This document shows positions 54,542-63,969 of a DNA stretch of 64,000 bases, piece after piece. The notes under the pieces were generated by a model. The model saw only the letters and a program-made list of their open reading frames with translations, did no database searches and was not told the DNA's origin. Each line of letters begins with the position of its first letter. The first letter of the stretch is position 1. Made by a program: the position numbers and the translations under genes. The stretch comes from Salinilacihabitans rarus (GTDB lineage Archaea; Halobacteriota; Halobacteria; Halobacteriales; Natrialbaceae): contig NZ_CP100762.1 in assembly GCF_024296665.1 (NCBI RefSeq), positions 1,984,001 to 2,048,000 of the forward strand, given 5' to 3'.

Positions 54542-55261
54542 ATGGCCAAGGACGTCAAACCCACTCGGAAGGAGTTGATGCAGATCGAGGAGCGCATCGA
54601 CCTCTCCGAGCGGGGCCACGGCACCCTCGAAAAGAAGCGGGACGGCCTGATCATGGAGTTCATGGACATCCTCGACCGCGCACAGGACGTCCGCGGGGAC
54701 CTCGCGGAGGACTACGAGCGGGCCCAGAAGAAAATCGACATGGCCCGGGCGATGGAGGGCGACGTCGCGGTCCGCGGGGCCGCCGCCGCGCTGCACGACC
54801 ACCCCGAGATCACCACCGAGGCCAAGAACATCATGGGCGTCGTCGTCCCGCAGATCGAGTCCTCGCGCGTCTCGAAGGGGCTCGACCAGCGCGGCTACGG
54901 TATCATCGGCACCTCCGCGCGCATCGACGAGGCCGCCGAGGCCTACGAGGACCTGCTGGAGAGCATCATCCTCGCCGCCGAGGTCGAGACGGCGATGAAG
55001 AAGATGCTGCGGGAGATCGAGACCACGAAACGGCGCGTCAACGCCCTCGAGTTCAAACTCCTGCCCGAACTCCACTCGAACAAGGAGTACATCGAGCAGA
55101 AACTCGAAGAGCAAGAGCGCGAGGAGATCTTCCGCCTGAAGAAGATCAAGGAGAAAAAAGAGCAGGAAGAGCGCGAGGCCCGCGAAGCCGAAGCGGAGGC
55201 CGCCAGCGACGACGACCTGGAACAGGAGGCGACCGTCGGCGGCCTGCCCGGCGGCGACTGA
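54542..55261 (+). CDS. atpD: A-type ATP synthase subunit D
   Basis: 239 residues. Central-stalk rotor subunit with the two long helices of the family: [37 protein letters not shown] at the start and [44 protein letters not shown] near 165-210. Acidic C-terminal tail. It is separated from atpB by an unrelated island and must have its own promoter. Confidence 0.97.
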   Translation: MAKDVKPTRKELMQIEERIDLSERGHGTLEKKRDGLIMEFMDILDRAQDVRGDLAEDYERAQKKIDMARAMEGDVAVRGAAAALHDHPEITTEAKNIMGVVVPQIESSRVSKGLDQRGYGIIGTSARIDEAAEAYEDLLESIILAAEVETAMKKMLREIETTKRRVNALEFKLLPELHSNKEYIEQKLEEQEREEIFRLKKIKEKKEQEEREAREAEAEAASDDDLEQEATVGGLPGGD

Positions 55262-55271
55262 ACGCCGCCCG

Positions 55272-55664
55272 ATGGCCTGCCCGGCGTGTGACGCGGCGAC
55301 CGTCCCGTTTTCCGTCCCCGAGGAGTACCGCGAGCACGCCCCCGAGAACGCGGCCGCCGCGGCGATCTGTACCCGGTGTCTCACCGTCGTCGCGGCCGAC
55401 GACGCCGATACCGACCCCGACTTCTCCCGCGTGAGCGACGCCTTCCCCGCCCGCCCCGACCGGGCGGTGCCGCTGGCGCTCGCGCTCGGGCTGTGTTCGT
55501 CGCTTGCGACCAACCGGCGGGGGATCGAGGCGCTGCTCGACGCCGTCGAGCGCGCCGGCGCGGACCCCCTGCTGGCGATCGATCGGCTGCTGGCGGATCC
55601 GTCGGTCGACCCGGCGATCGACCTCGACCGGCGGCGTCACCAGCTCGAACAGCTGCTGTACTAG
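55272..55664 (+). CDS. Small zinc-ribbon-like protein (DUF6276-like)
   Basis: 130 residues. CPACDAATVPF at the N terminus and CTRCLTVV at about 37-44 form a plausible zinc ribbon. The rest is helical (RGIEALLDAVERAGADPLLAIDRLLADPSVDP). Starts 10 bases after atpD, so probably in the same transcript; this coupling with atpD occurs in other haloarchaea. I recognise it as DUF6276; role unknown. Stop overlaps the convergent regulator gene. Confidence 0.75.
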   Translation: MACPACDAATVPFSVPEEYREHAPENAAAAAICTRCLTVVAADDADTDPDFSRVSDAFPARPDRAVPLALALGLCSSLATNRRGIEALLDAVERAGADPLLAIDRLLADPSVDPAIDLDRRRHQLEQLLY

Positions 55665-56455
55665 TCGACCAGCGTCGAGGAGATGTCCGTCGCCCGCGAG
55701 CGGTAGCGCTCGTAGAGGGTCTCGGCCCACGCGACGGCCTCGGGGTCGTCGGCGGTAATCGTCCCGAGGAGGTCGTTGTCGTCGTCGTAGACGAAGACGA
55801 CGGCGCGGGTCCCGTCGTCGAGGTCGAGCAACGCGAGGCCGTAGGGGATCGAGTCGACCTCGAACAGGCGATACCGGCCGGTCTCGACGTTCTCTCGTTC
55901 GCGACTGCGCTCGTGGGGGTCGGACCGCACGTGTGCAGCGAGGTCGGCGCCGACGACGAGTTCACCCGTCATCCCGTCGCGGACCCGCTCGTTGATGAGC
56001 CGCGGGGTCGTCGACTGGGAGATGGTCCGCGAGAGCCCGCGCATGCGGTCGGCCTCGGCGAGGAGGCGCTCGAACCGGCTGACCGGCCGGTGGGTCGCCG
56101 GTGGGTCGGCCGTCTCGACCGTCGCCCCGGCGAGGAACTCGCGGGCCATCGGCGCGTCGGCCGGCAGCGCCTCCAGTAGCGGGCCGGCGGCGCCGACCTC
56201 GCGAGCGTCCGCGAGGAACGCCTCGTAGCAGTCGGCGAGCAACTCGCCGTAGAGGGTGAGGACGTACTCGCCGTCGTCGCGCACGAGGAGACCGGCCGAT
56301 CGGAGTTCCCTGACGGCACGGTCGACGGTCGAGCGGGAGACGTTCAGTCGATCCGAGAGGTCCGGCTTGCGACGCGGCTCCTCACGCACCGTCCGGACGA
56401 CGTCAAGGCGGGACCGCAGGGCGTCGAGGGCGGCGATCGTCCGATTGTCTGACAC
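55661..56455 (-). CDS. Winged-helix regulator with FilR1-like sensor domain (paralogue A)
   Basis: 264 residues from a GTG at 56455 (MSDNRTIAALDALRSRLDV). HTH at about 30-70 (RKPDLSDRLNVSRSTVDRAVRELRSAGLLVRDDGEYVLTLYGE). The C-terminal part matches the middle domain of the methanogenesis regulator FilR1 as used in many haloarchaeal regulators (LVVGADLAAHVRSD...FEVDSIPYGLALLDLDDGTRAVVFVYDDDNDLLGTI). Likely ligand-binding. Next to a related copy, see 56509-57291. Confidence 0.82.
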   Translation of the reverse strand: MSDNRTIAALDALRSRLDVVRTVREEPRRKPDLSDRLNVSRSTVDRAVRELRSAGLLVRDDGEYVLTLYGELLADCYEAFLADAREVGAAGPLLEALPADAPMAREFLAGATVETADPPATHRPVSRFERLLAEADRMRGLSRTISQSTTPRLINERVRDGMTGELVVGADLAAHVRSDPHERSRERENVETGRYRLFEVDSIPYGLALLDLDDGTRAVVFVYDDDNDLLGTITADDPEAVAWAETLYERYRSRATDISSTLVD

Positions 56456-56508
56456 GTGTCGACGTACAGTCACGAGCCGACAAATAGGTAGCGGCCCCGC
56501 GGCGGGAC

Positions 56509-57291
56509 TCACCCCGGCGGCGGGAGCCGCGTCGCCTCGGCCCGGTAGCGCCGGTAGACGTCCATCCCCCACTCGAACGCCGCGGGAGACTCGTTGCGGA
56601 CGACCGCCCGCACCTCGCGACCGTCGGCCGCGACCACGAAGGTGTACCGCCCGTCGGGGCCCTCGAGGAGAGCGAGGCTGTACGGGACCGACGCCCTCGC
56701 GTAGACGTCGAACCCGCCGCGGACGATCACCTCGTGGAGCGCCTCCGGGATCGACTCCAGCAAGTAGGCGACGAGGTCGTCGGTGAACACCGCCTCGGCG
56801 TCCAGATCGCCGCCGACGGTCCGCTCGTAGATCCGTTCGCGAAAGAGGGGCGTGCGCTCGGCGCCGGAGAAACAGCGAAACAGGGCGGCATCGTCGAGCA
56901 ACTCGGCGATCTCCTCGACGATTTCGTTCGGCGCGTGCGGTTCGGGTTCGTGAACCGTCGCCCCCTCGAACAGGCGCCGGTCGAGCGGGGCGTCCGCCGG
57001 GAGACATTCGAGGTGCGGGCCCGCCTCGCAGACCGTCTCGAGGACGTCGGCGCTGCGCCGACACTCCGCGAGCGCGAGTCGGCCCGGGACGGTGAGGCAG
57101 ACGCCGTCCGCGTCGCGTTCGAGGAGTTCGAGCGACTCGAGTTCGCGCACCGCCCGGTCGACGGTCGAGCGCGAGCGGTCGAGGGCGTCCGCGAGGGCCG
57201 CCTTCGACGCCGGTCCGTCCGCGAGCGCCGCGAGGAGACGTCGCCGCCGGGAGACCGCGCGCAGGGCGTCGAAGTGGTCGTCGCGGGTCAT
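56509..57291 (-). CDS. Winged-helix regulator with FilR1-like sensor domain (paralogue B)
   Basis: 260 residues from the ATG at 57291 (MTRDDHFDALRAVSRRRRLLAAL). Same layout as paralogue A: HTH SKAALADALDRSRSTVDRAVRELESLELLERDADGVCLTVPGR, then a sensor domain ending VPYSLALLEGPDGRYTFVVAADGREVRAVVRNESPAAFEWGMDVYRRYRAEA. The DNA-reading helix SRSTVDRAVREL is identical in both copies, but the sensor parts have diverged. Tandem duplication with change of ligand is the simple reading. Confidence 0.82.
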   Translation of the reverse strand: MTRDDHFDALRAVSRRRRLLAALADGPASKAALADALDRSRSTVDRAVRELESLELLERDADGVCLTVPGRLALAECRRSADVLETVCEAGPHLECLPADAPLDRRLFEGATVHEPEPHAPNEIVEEIAELLDDAALFRCFSGAERTPLFRERIYERTVGGDLDAEAVFTDDLVAYLLESIPEALHEVIVRGGFDVYARASVPYSLALLEGPDGRYTFVVAADGREVRAVVRNESPAAFEWGMDVYRRYRAEATRLPPPG

Positions 57292-57651
57292 CGTCGCCGT
57301 CGACCGGTCGCGCGCGACCGGCAAAAAGGTGGGACATTTCGGTCGGCTCACTGAAACGGGACGACCCGGCGGCGCGGCCGTCACTCCCACAGCGGCCGGA
57401 CGGTCGTGTGGCGGGTCCGTCCGGACCCGCGCGTCGTGCGGTGACCGGCGTGGCTCTCGGGTGTCGGCGTCTCGCCGGCGTACAGCGACCGGAACGGTTC
57501 GAGGGGTTCCCGACCGGTGCCGCTCGCCTGCCGCTCGCCTGCCGCTCGCCCGCCGTTCGTGGATTCACGCGGGCTCTATGAACTCATAACTCCGTGCATT
57601 CTGAATTCGTAGCTCGATAGATCCATATCCGAGCGCCGGGTACGACGAACG
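57292..57651. other. Gene-free stretch with 11-bp triplicate
   Basis: No supportable gene in these 360 bases. It holds the divergent promoter zones of paralogue B and the 57652 gene, a palindromic GACCGGTCGCGCGCGACCGG-like stretch just before paralogue B, and three head-to-tail copies of TGCCGCTCGCC at 57518-57550. The right end turns AT-rich before the 57652 ATG. Confidence 0.6.
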
Positions 57652-58101
57652 ATGACGACGCGCGAATCGCTCGCAGAACGGTTCCGGGCCCGGCACGCGA
57701 ACCCGTGGAGCGGCTACACACGGTCGCCCCTCGGGCCGGCGCCGTTGTTCGCGCTGTACCGGCGCGGCCGGCGGCTGGTCGGGTCGATACTCCCGTACGT
57801 CGCGATCGACCCCGTGCTCGTTCCCGAACCGGAGACGACGGACGCGTGGATCAGCCGAAGCGTGCTCGGCGAGAAACGGCGGCTCGCGGGCGGGCACGGG
57901 GTCTTCGAGGCCACCGGCCCGGGAACGCTGACCCGCCCGAACGCGGTCGCGTACTGCTACGGTCCCTCCGGGGCCGACGAGCGGAGTCCGCGAGCGACGG
58001 GGATCGGCGCCACCCTCGCGCCGACGGGCAAACCGCCGTACCCCCGGCGGATGGTCAACTATTACGACGAACGGTCGAAAGGCCTAGGAGAGCCCGCATG
58101 A
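57652..58101 (+). CDS. Small haloarchaeal protein, DUF6653-like
   Basis: 149 residues. RHANPWSGYTRSP near the start and VPEPETTDAWISRSVLGEKRRLAGG in the middle resemble the NPWSxWTR and PPxxTDxWxSRxVLGER motifs of DUF6653 membrane proteins, though the hydrophobic stretches between are shorter and less regular than usual. It overlaps the downstream TetR gene by ATGA and may be its target or ligand-related partner. Confidence 0.62.
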   Translation: MTTRESLAERFRARHANPWSGYTRSPLGPAPLFALYRRGRRLVGSILPYVAIDPVLVPEPETTDAWISRSVLGEKRRLAGGHGVFEATGPGTLTRPNAVAYCYGPSGADERSPRATGIGATLAPTGKPPYPRRMVNYYDERSKGLGEPA

Positions 58102-58706
58102 GAGGATTCAGCGACGAGGAGCGCGAGCGGATTCGAGAGCAGTTGATCGAACACGGCCGGACGCTGTTCGCTCGGTACGGGCTGGAGAAGACGACGATAA
58201 GCGACCTGACGGAGCCGGTCGGAATCGCCACGAGCACGTTCTACCGCTTTTTCGACTCCAAAGAGGAGCTCTACGTCCGGATCCTCCAGCGAGAGGGCGA
58301 GGAGATCGAGCGCCGACTGCGGGCGGAACTCGACGCCGCCCCCGACACGGCGGCGTCGATCCGAACCCTGCTCGAGGTCGTCACCGAGGAGATCGAGACG
58401 AACCCGCTCATCCGCTCGGTCGTGCGAAACGACGACCTGGAACGGCTCGCCGCCGGGTACGAGGGCGGGTACGAGGAGGGGCGCGAACAGTCGTTCTCGT
58501 ACCTGCTCCCGATCGTCCGGTCGTGGATCGAGGCGGGGGAGGTACGGGAGGACGTCGACCCCGAGGTGATCGCGAGCACGCTCCGGGCGACGACGATGGT
58601 GACGCTCCATCAGGACGAGATCGGGGAGGACCTCTACCCGGAGACGCGCGACCTGCTCATCGACCTCGTCGCCGAGGGGCTCGTCGAGGACGACGACCGC
58701 GGGTGA
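58098..58706 (+). CDS. TetR/AcrR family regulator
   Basis: 202 residues. The HTH at about 25-50 (LEKTTISDLTEPVGIATSTFYRFFDSKEELYV) is typical TetR. The C-terminal helical domain would bind a ligand and dimerise. It is translationally coupled to the DUF6653-like gene and probably autoregulates the pair. Confidence 0.9.
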   Translation: MRGFSDEERERIREQLIEHGRTLFARYGLEKTTISDLTEPVGIATSTFYRFFDSKEELYVRILQREGEEIERRLRAELDAAPDTAASIRTLLEVVTEEIETNPLIRSVVRNDDLERLAAGYEGGYEEGREQSFSYLLPIVRSWIEAGEVREDVDPEVIASTLRATTMVTLHQDEIGEDLYPETRDLLIDLVAEGLVEDDDRG

Positions 58707-58782
58707 CCGGGGTCGCCGGCGTTCGAGCGGGCGCTCGCGGAGGGCGAGGGACTGGAACTGCTGGAGGGGTGAAATCGTCCGT

Positions 58783-60039
58783 TTAGACGCCGGTACTGTA
58801 CCGCAGTATCCCGGCGACGCCGCCGAAGGCGTTGTAGAGCTGTTCGCCCTTCTCGAAGTCCGTGGAGATGAACTTCGTCTCGGTGCCGCGCTGTTCGGCG
58901 ATCGTCATGAGGTGCTCGATGGCGTCCTCGCGGTCCTCCTCGGAGGCCTCGACGTCGGCCCCGCAGTCGGTGCAGGTGTGGGCGGGCGTCGACGTGCGCC
59001 GGTCGATCATCTCGTAGTCGGTGTTGCCACACTCCGGGCAGTCGTAGGTGACGACGTCCTTGCGGAGGTCCTCGCTGAGCAGCAGTTGGTCGACCGACCC
59101 CATCATGAGGTTGGTTCGGGTCTGCTCGAAGCCGTAGGTCGCGAGGTCGCCGGCGTGGAGTTCCTTGAAGAACCGCTCCATCACCCGCTTGTCCTGCATC
59201 ACCTCGGCGTCGGCGAGTGCCTCCTCGGCGTTGTCGACGAGTTCGCGCAGGCCGGACTCGTCGGTGTAGGCGACGTCGAACTTGCCGATCACCTTGTCCT
59301 GGATCTCGTGGTGGAGGTAGTCGCCGTCTAGGAACTCGTCTTTGGTGGGCGAGGGGCCGCCGACGAGGATGCCGTCGAGGTCGTGGCGCTTGGGGACGAA
59401 CAGGTCGTTGCCCATCTCGGCGACCTCCTGGTAGAAGTTGTCGATGGCTTCGAGGCGCAGGCGGGCGAATCGCTGGGCGGACTGGCCACCTTTGCGCTGC
59501 TTGCCGGGGACGAGCGAGGAGGCGGATTTGACCGGTTCGATCCGTTTGCCTTTGAGCCAGCCGACGTTGGCCTCGCGGCGGTCGAGGACGATCAGGCCGT
59601 AGAGCCCGCTGTCGGTGAGCATCTGCTCCAGCGGTTCGGTGAGAAAGTCGGAGTCACAGTGGTAGCGGAACGACTGGACCGGCTGGGGCGGACTCTCCAG
59701 AACCTTGGTGACCATCTCGGTCTGGCCGCCGCCGGAGTCGACGGCCCCGGAGAACAGCACCATCCCGTTCTCCGGCGGATCCTTGTAGTAGCGGAGGCGG
59801 TCTTTGATGCTCGTCAGCGCGTCCTGAACGTTCGTCCGGGTCTGCTTGGACTTGATGTTGGAGGCTTCGCTGTGCTCCTGGGTGACGTGGGCGACCACGT
59901 CGCTGATCTGGCGGTCCTCGGGAACGTAGATGGTGACCAGTTGCGTCCCCGACCCCTCGTAGTTCTTGAGATCCTCTATCACCTTCCGGAACTCGTACTT
60001 CTTCCGGTCGGAGGTCTCCTGCTCGCCCTCCTGGCTCAT
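58783..60039 (-). CDS. prf1: Peptide chain release factor aRF1
   Basis: 418 residues from the ATG at 60039 (MSQEGEQETSDRKKYEFRK). All three functional sites are present: NIKS (EASNIKSKQTR) for stop-codon reading near residue 60-66, GGQ in RKGGQSAQRF for peptidyl-tRNA hydrolysis near residue 187, and a C-terminal zinc ribbon CPECG...CTDCG. It stands alone and diverges from the MinD-like gene. Confidence 0.97.
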   Translation of the reverse strand: MSQEGEQETSDRKKYEFRKVIEDLKNYEGSGTQLVTIYVPEDRQISDVVAHVTQEHSEASNIKSKQTRTNVQDALTSIKDRLRYYKDPPENGMVLFSGAVDSGGGQTEMVTKVLESPPQPVQSFRYHCDSDFLTEPLEQMLTDSGLYGLIVLDRREANVGWLKGKRIEPVKSASSLVPGKQRKGGQSAQRFARLRLEAIDNFYQEVAEMGNDLFVPKRHDLDGILVGGPSPTKDEFLDGDYLHHEIQDKVIGKFDVAYTDESGLRELVDNAEEALADAEVMQDKRVMERFFKELHAGDLATYGFEQTRTNLMMGSVDQLLLSEDLRKDVVTYDCPECGNTDYEMIDRRTSTPAHTCTDCGADVEASEEDREDAIEHLMTIAEQRGTETKFISTDFEKGEQLYNAFGGVAGILRYSTGV

Positions 60040-60184
60040 CGTCCCTAGAAAACGGTGCGGCGTGTAAGTATCCTTTGACACGGCCGTCGGCCCGTGACGA
60101 CGGCGAGACGACCGGCCGCAGCCGGCGCCCGCGGAACTCACGATTTAAGGTACTGCCGTCACACTGTCCGCGTATCGACCGAGC

Positions 60185-60961
60185 ATGAGCGACAACACGG
60201 TATACGCCATCGCGAGCGGCAAAGGCGGCGTCGGGAAGACGACGACGACGGTGAACGTAGGGGCGGCGCTCGCGACGGCGGGCGAACGCGTCGTGGTCGT
60301 CGACGCCGACCTCGGCATGGCGAACCTCGCGGGGTTCGTGAGCCTCGGGACCGACTCGGTCACCCTCCACGACGTGCTCTCCGGCGAGGCCACCGTCGAG
60401 GACGCGACCTATCGGCTCGCGGAGAACATCTTCGCCGTCCCGAGCGGGACCGATCTCGACGACTACGCCGGAACCTCACCGGAGGGCCTCGGCGAGGCCG
60501 TCGCCGCCCTCCGCGAGAACTTCGACTACGTCCTCCTCGACGTCGGGGCGGGGGTCAACCACGAGACCGTCCTCCCGCTCGGGCTGGCCGACGCCGTCGT
60601 CCTCGTCTCGACGCCGGAACCCGCCTCCGTCCACGACGCGCGCAAGACGGTCGAACTCACCGACCGCGCCGGCGGGACGGTCGAGGGGGTCGTGTTCACG
60701 CGCGCGCGGCCGAAGACGGACGCCTCCTACGAGGAGATCGCCGCGCGACTCGACGTCCGGTTGCTGGGGGCGATCCCCGAGAACCCGGCCGTCCGCGAGA
60801 GCGTCTACGCCGGGACGCCGATCGTCGTCCACGAGCCCCCAAACCCGGTCTCGCTCGCCTACCGCAAACTCGCCGCGCGGCTGGCCGGCGTCGAGGTGCC
60901 GATGCCCGCCGACGAGTCCGACGCGGTGTCCAGCGCGGTCACGGAAGCCGAGGACTCCTGA
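60185..60961 (+). CDS. MinD/ParA-type P-loop ATPase
   Basis: 258 residues. Deviant Walker A KGGVGKTT at about 13-20 with the signature Lys, DADLGMANL, and YVLLDVGAG in place of the usual D-x-P/G-AG Walker B. No C-terminal amphipathic membrane-targeting helix is evident; the tail is acidic. Haloarchaea have several MinD paralogues that position motility and pilus structures. The next gene, 69 bases on, may be a partner. Confidence 0.88.
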   Translation: MSDNTVYAIASGKGGVGKTTTTVNVGAALATAGERVVVVDADLGMANLAGFVSLGTDSVTLHDVLSGEATVEDATYRLAENIFAVPSGTDLDDYAGTSPEGLGEAVAALRENFDYVLLDVGAGVNHETVLPLGLADAVVLVSTPEPASVHDARKTVELTDRAGGTVEGVVFTRARPKTDASYEEIAARLDVRLLGAIPENPAVRESVYAGTPIVVHEPPNPVSLAYRKLAARLAGVEVPMPADESDAVSSAVTEAEDS

Positions 60962-61030
60962 CGGGCGGGCGAACCCGCGCACGATTCTGCAGGCAGCACG
61001 CGCTTGCCCGCCAGCGGCGCTAGCCCGCCC

Positions 61031-62131
61031 ATGGGGCCGGAGTTCACACCCGACGACGTCGGAAAGGCGGTCGAGAGCGCCGCGGGCGAGGAGATCGGAA
61101 CGATCGCCGCGGTCGAGGGGGACGTCGCCCACGTCGAAGCCCGCTCCGGCGTGGTCGACTCGATCAGGGCGACGATCGGCTGGCGGGCCGCGAGCGATGA
61201 CGCCGTCTCGATCCGCCGGGACGAGGTCGCCGAGATCGGCGGCGACGCGATCCGCCTCGCGGCCGACGCGGAACCGGGCGAGAGCGACGGGACGGGCGGC
61301 GCGGTCGAGGAGGGGGACGACGCGGCCGAAATCGGTGCGCCGGAACCGGACCTCGACGAGACGGGAGCGGACGGGACGTCACGGACGGCCGAACCGGCCC
61401 CGGTCGGGGAGCCGGGCGCGGTCCCGGAGCCCGACGCGTCCGGAACGCCGGACGCGGTCGGGGAGCCGACCGCGTCTGACGACCTCGACCGGCGAAGCGA
61501 CGTCGAACGCGAGGCCGACGCCGGCGGGGAGTCCGCCGCCGAGGTCGGTGCGGGCGACGTCCGCGACGTGGACCCGGGCGCCCTCCGGCCGGCCGACGAG
61601 GCGGGCGGGACGGCCCCCGTCGGCGAGGCCGCGATGGAGCGCCGCGCCGGACGGCACCCGGCGGGCGAGAGCCGGGCGACAGCCGACGACGCGAGGGGCG
61701 GTAGAGCGGAGCGAGACGACCGCGAGAGCGTCCTCGCGGATCCGTTCGCCCCCCAGCGGACGGCGATCGAGGGGAGTCGACTGCTGTTCGAGGGCGGCGT
61801 AGCGATCCAGCGAAGCGCCGGCGAACTGGCGCTGCGTGCGCTCGGGAGTCAGGTGGCGGCCCAGCGCCGCGGGTTCGAACTCGCCGGGGCGGCGGCCCGC
61901 GCCCCGCTCGAAGCGAACCGGGACGCGGCCGACGAGGTCGACCGCGGCGGCCGGCCCGGACGGCGACTCGAACTCGTCGACGGCGTCGACGCGATGTACC
62001 GCGAGCGCCTGCAGGAGGCGGGCATCGCCACCCTCGACGACCTCGCCGCGGCCGATCCGGCGACCGTCGCCGCCGCCGCGGCCGTCACGGAGAAACGCGC
62101 CGAGAGCTGGATCGAGCAGGCCAGCGCGTAG
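61031..62131 (+). CDS. PRC-barrel-like and helix-hairpin-helix protein with long disordered linker
   Basis: 366 residues from the ATG at 61031. The N-terminal about 75 residues (FTPDDVGKAVESAAGEEIGTIAAVEGDVAHVEARSG) resemble a PRC-barrel. A long Glu/Ala/Pro-rich linker of roughly 150 residues follows, then an amphipathic stretch (QRTAIEGSRLLFEGGVAIQRSAGELALRALGSQVAAQRRGFELAG). A Rad51-type helix-hairpin-helix ends the protein (YRERLQEAGIATLDDLAAADPATVAAAAAVTEKRAESWIEQA). Likely a scaffold or DNA-linked partner of the upstream MinD-like ATPase; function unproven. Confidence 0.75.
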   Translation: MGPEFTPDDVGKAVESAAGEEIGTIAAVEGDVAHVEARSGVVDSIRATIGWRAASDDAVSIRRDEVAEIGGDAIRLAADAEPGESDGTGGAVEEGDDAAEIGAPEPDLDETGADGTSRTAEPAPVGEPGAVPEPDASGTPDAVGEPTASDDLDRRSDVEREADAGGESAAEVGAGDVRDVDPGALRPADEAGGTAPVGEAAMERRAGRHPAGESRATADDARGGRAERDDRESVLADPFAPQRTAIEGSRLLFEGGVAIQRSAGELALRALGSQVAAQRRGFELAGAAARAPLEANRDAADEVDRGGRPGRRLELVDGVDAMYRERLQEAGIATLDDLAAADPATVAAAAAVTEKRAESWIEQASA

Positions 62132-62190
62132 GAGTCTACGAGACGACGTCGGGTCGGCGGGGAGAAATCGGGTAGAGCGGACTCGCGCCG

Positions 62191-63969
62191 TTACATCGAG
62201 CGCGGCGCGGCGATGCCCAGCGCCGACAGCGCGTTGGCGACCGTGTGCCGGGAGGCCGCGACCAGCGCGAGGCGCGCCTCGCGCAGGTCGGGGTCGACGT
62301 CGTCGGCGAGGACGGGGCACTCGCGGTAGAAGGCGTTGAACCGCTCGGCGAACGTGCGCGTGTAGGTCGCGACCTGGTGGGGTTCGAGGTCCTCGGCGGC
62401 GGCCTCGATCACCGCGGGGAAGCGGGCGATCGTCTCCAGCAGGGCGCGCTCCTCGGGGGTTTCGAGCAGGCTCGCGTCGACGTCGTCGAGCCCCGCGGGG
62501 CCCTCGTCGAGGTCGACGCCGGCCCCCTCAAGGATGCCACAGCAGCGCGCGTGGACGTACTGGACGTACGGGGCGGACTGGGCCTCGAAGTCGAGCGCGC
62601 GGTCCCACTCGAAGGTGATCGCCTTCGTCGGCTGCTTGGCGACGATGTCGTAGCGGACGGCGCCGACGCCGACCTGGTAGGCGATGCGGGCGACGTCCGC
62701 CTCGTCTAAGTCGTCGTCGCGGATGCGGTCGTCCATGCGCGACTCGACCTCCTCGCGGGCGCGGTCGATCGCCTCGTCGAGCAGGTCGTCGAGCATGATG
62801 CCGGTGCCGCGGCGAGTGGACATTCCTTCGCCGCCCGGGAGGTTGACCCACGAGTAGTGGATCGAGTCGAGGACGTCGGTGTCGTTGCCGAGGATCTGCA
62901 GCGCCGCGTCGAGCTGTCTGGCCTGTAGCTTGTGGTCCTCGCCGAGGACCGTCACCGCGCGGTCGAAGTTGTCGAACTTCCACTCGTGGTGGGCCAGATC
63001 GCGGGTAGTGTACAGCGACGTGCCGTCGGAGCGCAGGAAGACGAGGTCCTTGTCGATGCCGAACTCGTCGAGTTCGACCTTCCACGCCTCGTCCTCGTAG
63101 GTGGCGGACTCGGTCTCCTTGAGGCGCTCGGCGAGGTCCTCCGTCGAGCCGTCGCGCATGAACCGCGTCTCCTTGACGAACTCGTCGAACTCGGCGGGGA
63201 GGCGTTCGAGACACTCCCGCATGCCGCCGAGGACCTGATCGACGACCTCGCTGACCCGCTCGTAGACCTCGTCGTCGCCCGCCTCGAGGCCGCGCATGAT
63301 CGCCTCGATCTCGGCTTCCGCCGCCTCGACCTCCTCCTCGGAGGCGTCTTCGAGGAAGGCGTTGCCCTTGCGGTAGTAGCGCACGAGGTCGTACTCGATG
63401 CGGTCGCGCGAGGGCTCCTCGTCGAGGTCGTCCTCGTCGAACGTCTCGTAGGCCCACGTGAAGACGGCCATCTGGCGGCCGGCGTCGTTGACGTAGTAGT
63501 GACGCTCGACGTCGTAGCCGGCGAACGCGAGGACGTTCGCGAGCGCGTCGCCGATGATCGGGTTGCGCGCGCGGCCGACGTGGACCGGCCCCGTCGGGTT
63601 CGCGCTGGTGTGTTCGACGACGACCGACTCGCCGCGGTCGGCGAGGTGGCCGTACTCCTCGTCGACGCCGGCGTCGAGCGTCTCGGCGAAGTAGGTCTCG
63701 TTCGGCAGGAAGTTCAGGTACGCCCCCTCGGTGTCGACCCGGGAGACGTACGTCAACTCGTCGACGTCGATCGCGTCGGCGACGTCGGCGGCGACTTCCG
63801 GCGGCGGGGAGCCGACCTCGCCGGCCAGCCGGAAGGCCGCGCTGGAGGCGACGACGGCGGGGACGTCCTCCGGCGGCTCTTCGATACCGAGGTCGTCCGT
63901 CGGCAGATCGAGCGACGAGAGTGCAGCCTCGAGAGCTTCGGCGACTTCCGAACGCAGGGAGAGGATCAT
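62191..63969 (-). CDS. argS: Arginyl-tRNA synthetase
   Basis: 592 residues. Class I synthetase with the N-terminal Add1-type domain, the HIGH-equivalent in [13 protein letters not shown] at about 122-134, and [13 protein letters not shown] at the KMSK position. The DALR anticodon-binding domain ends the protein ([11 protein letters not shown]...[19 protein letters not shown]). The ATG at 63969 opens within 31 bases of the window edge, so the promoter is outside. Confidence 0.97.
   Translation of the reverse strand: MILSLRSEVAEALEAALSSLDLPTDDLGIEEPPEDVPAVVASSAAFRLAGEVGSPPPEVAADVADAIDVDELTYVSRVDTEGAYLNFLPNETYFAETLDAGVDEEYGHLADRGESVVVEHTSANPTGPVHVGRARNPIIGDALANVLAFAGYDVERHYYVNDAGRQMAVFTWAYETFDEDDLDEEPSRDRIEYDLVRYYRKGNAFLEDASEEEVEAAEAEIEAIMRGLEAGDDEVYERVSEVVDQVLGGMRECLERLPAEFDEFVKETRFMRDGSTEDLAERLKETESATYEDEAWKVELDEFGIDKDLVFLRSDGTSLYTTRDLAHHEWKFDNFDRAVTVLGEDHKLQARQLDAALQILGNDTDVLDSIHYSWVNLPGGEGMSTRRGTGIMLDDLLDEAIDRAREEVESRMDDRIRDDDLDEADVARIAYQVGVGAVRYDIVAKQPTKAITFEWDRALDFEAQSAPYVQYVHARCCGILEGAGVDLDEGPAGLDDVDASLLETPEERALLETIARFPAVIEAAAEDLEPHQVATYTRTFAERFNAFYRECPVLADDVDPDLREARLALVAASRHTVANALSALGIAAPRSM

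Noticed and set aside
57092-57589. Gene in the 57.3-57.65 kb gap
   Set aside because: All open frames there are arginine/proline-rich shadows that run into the regulator genes antisense.
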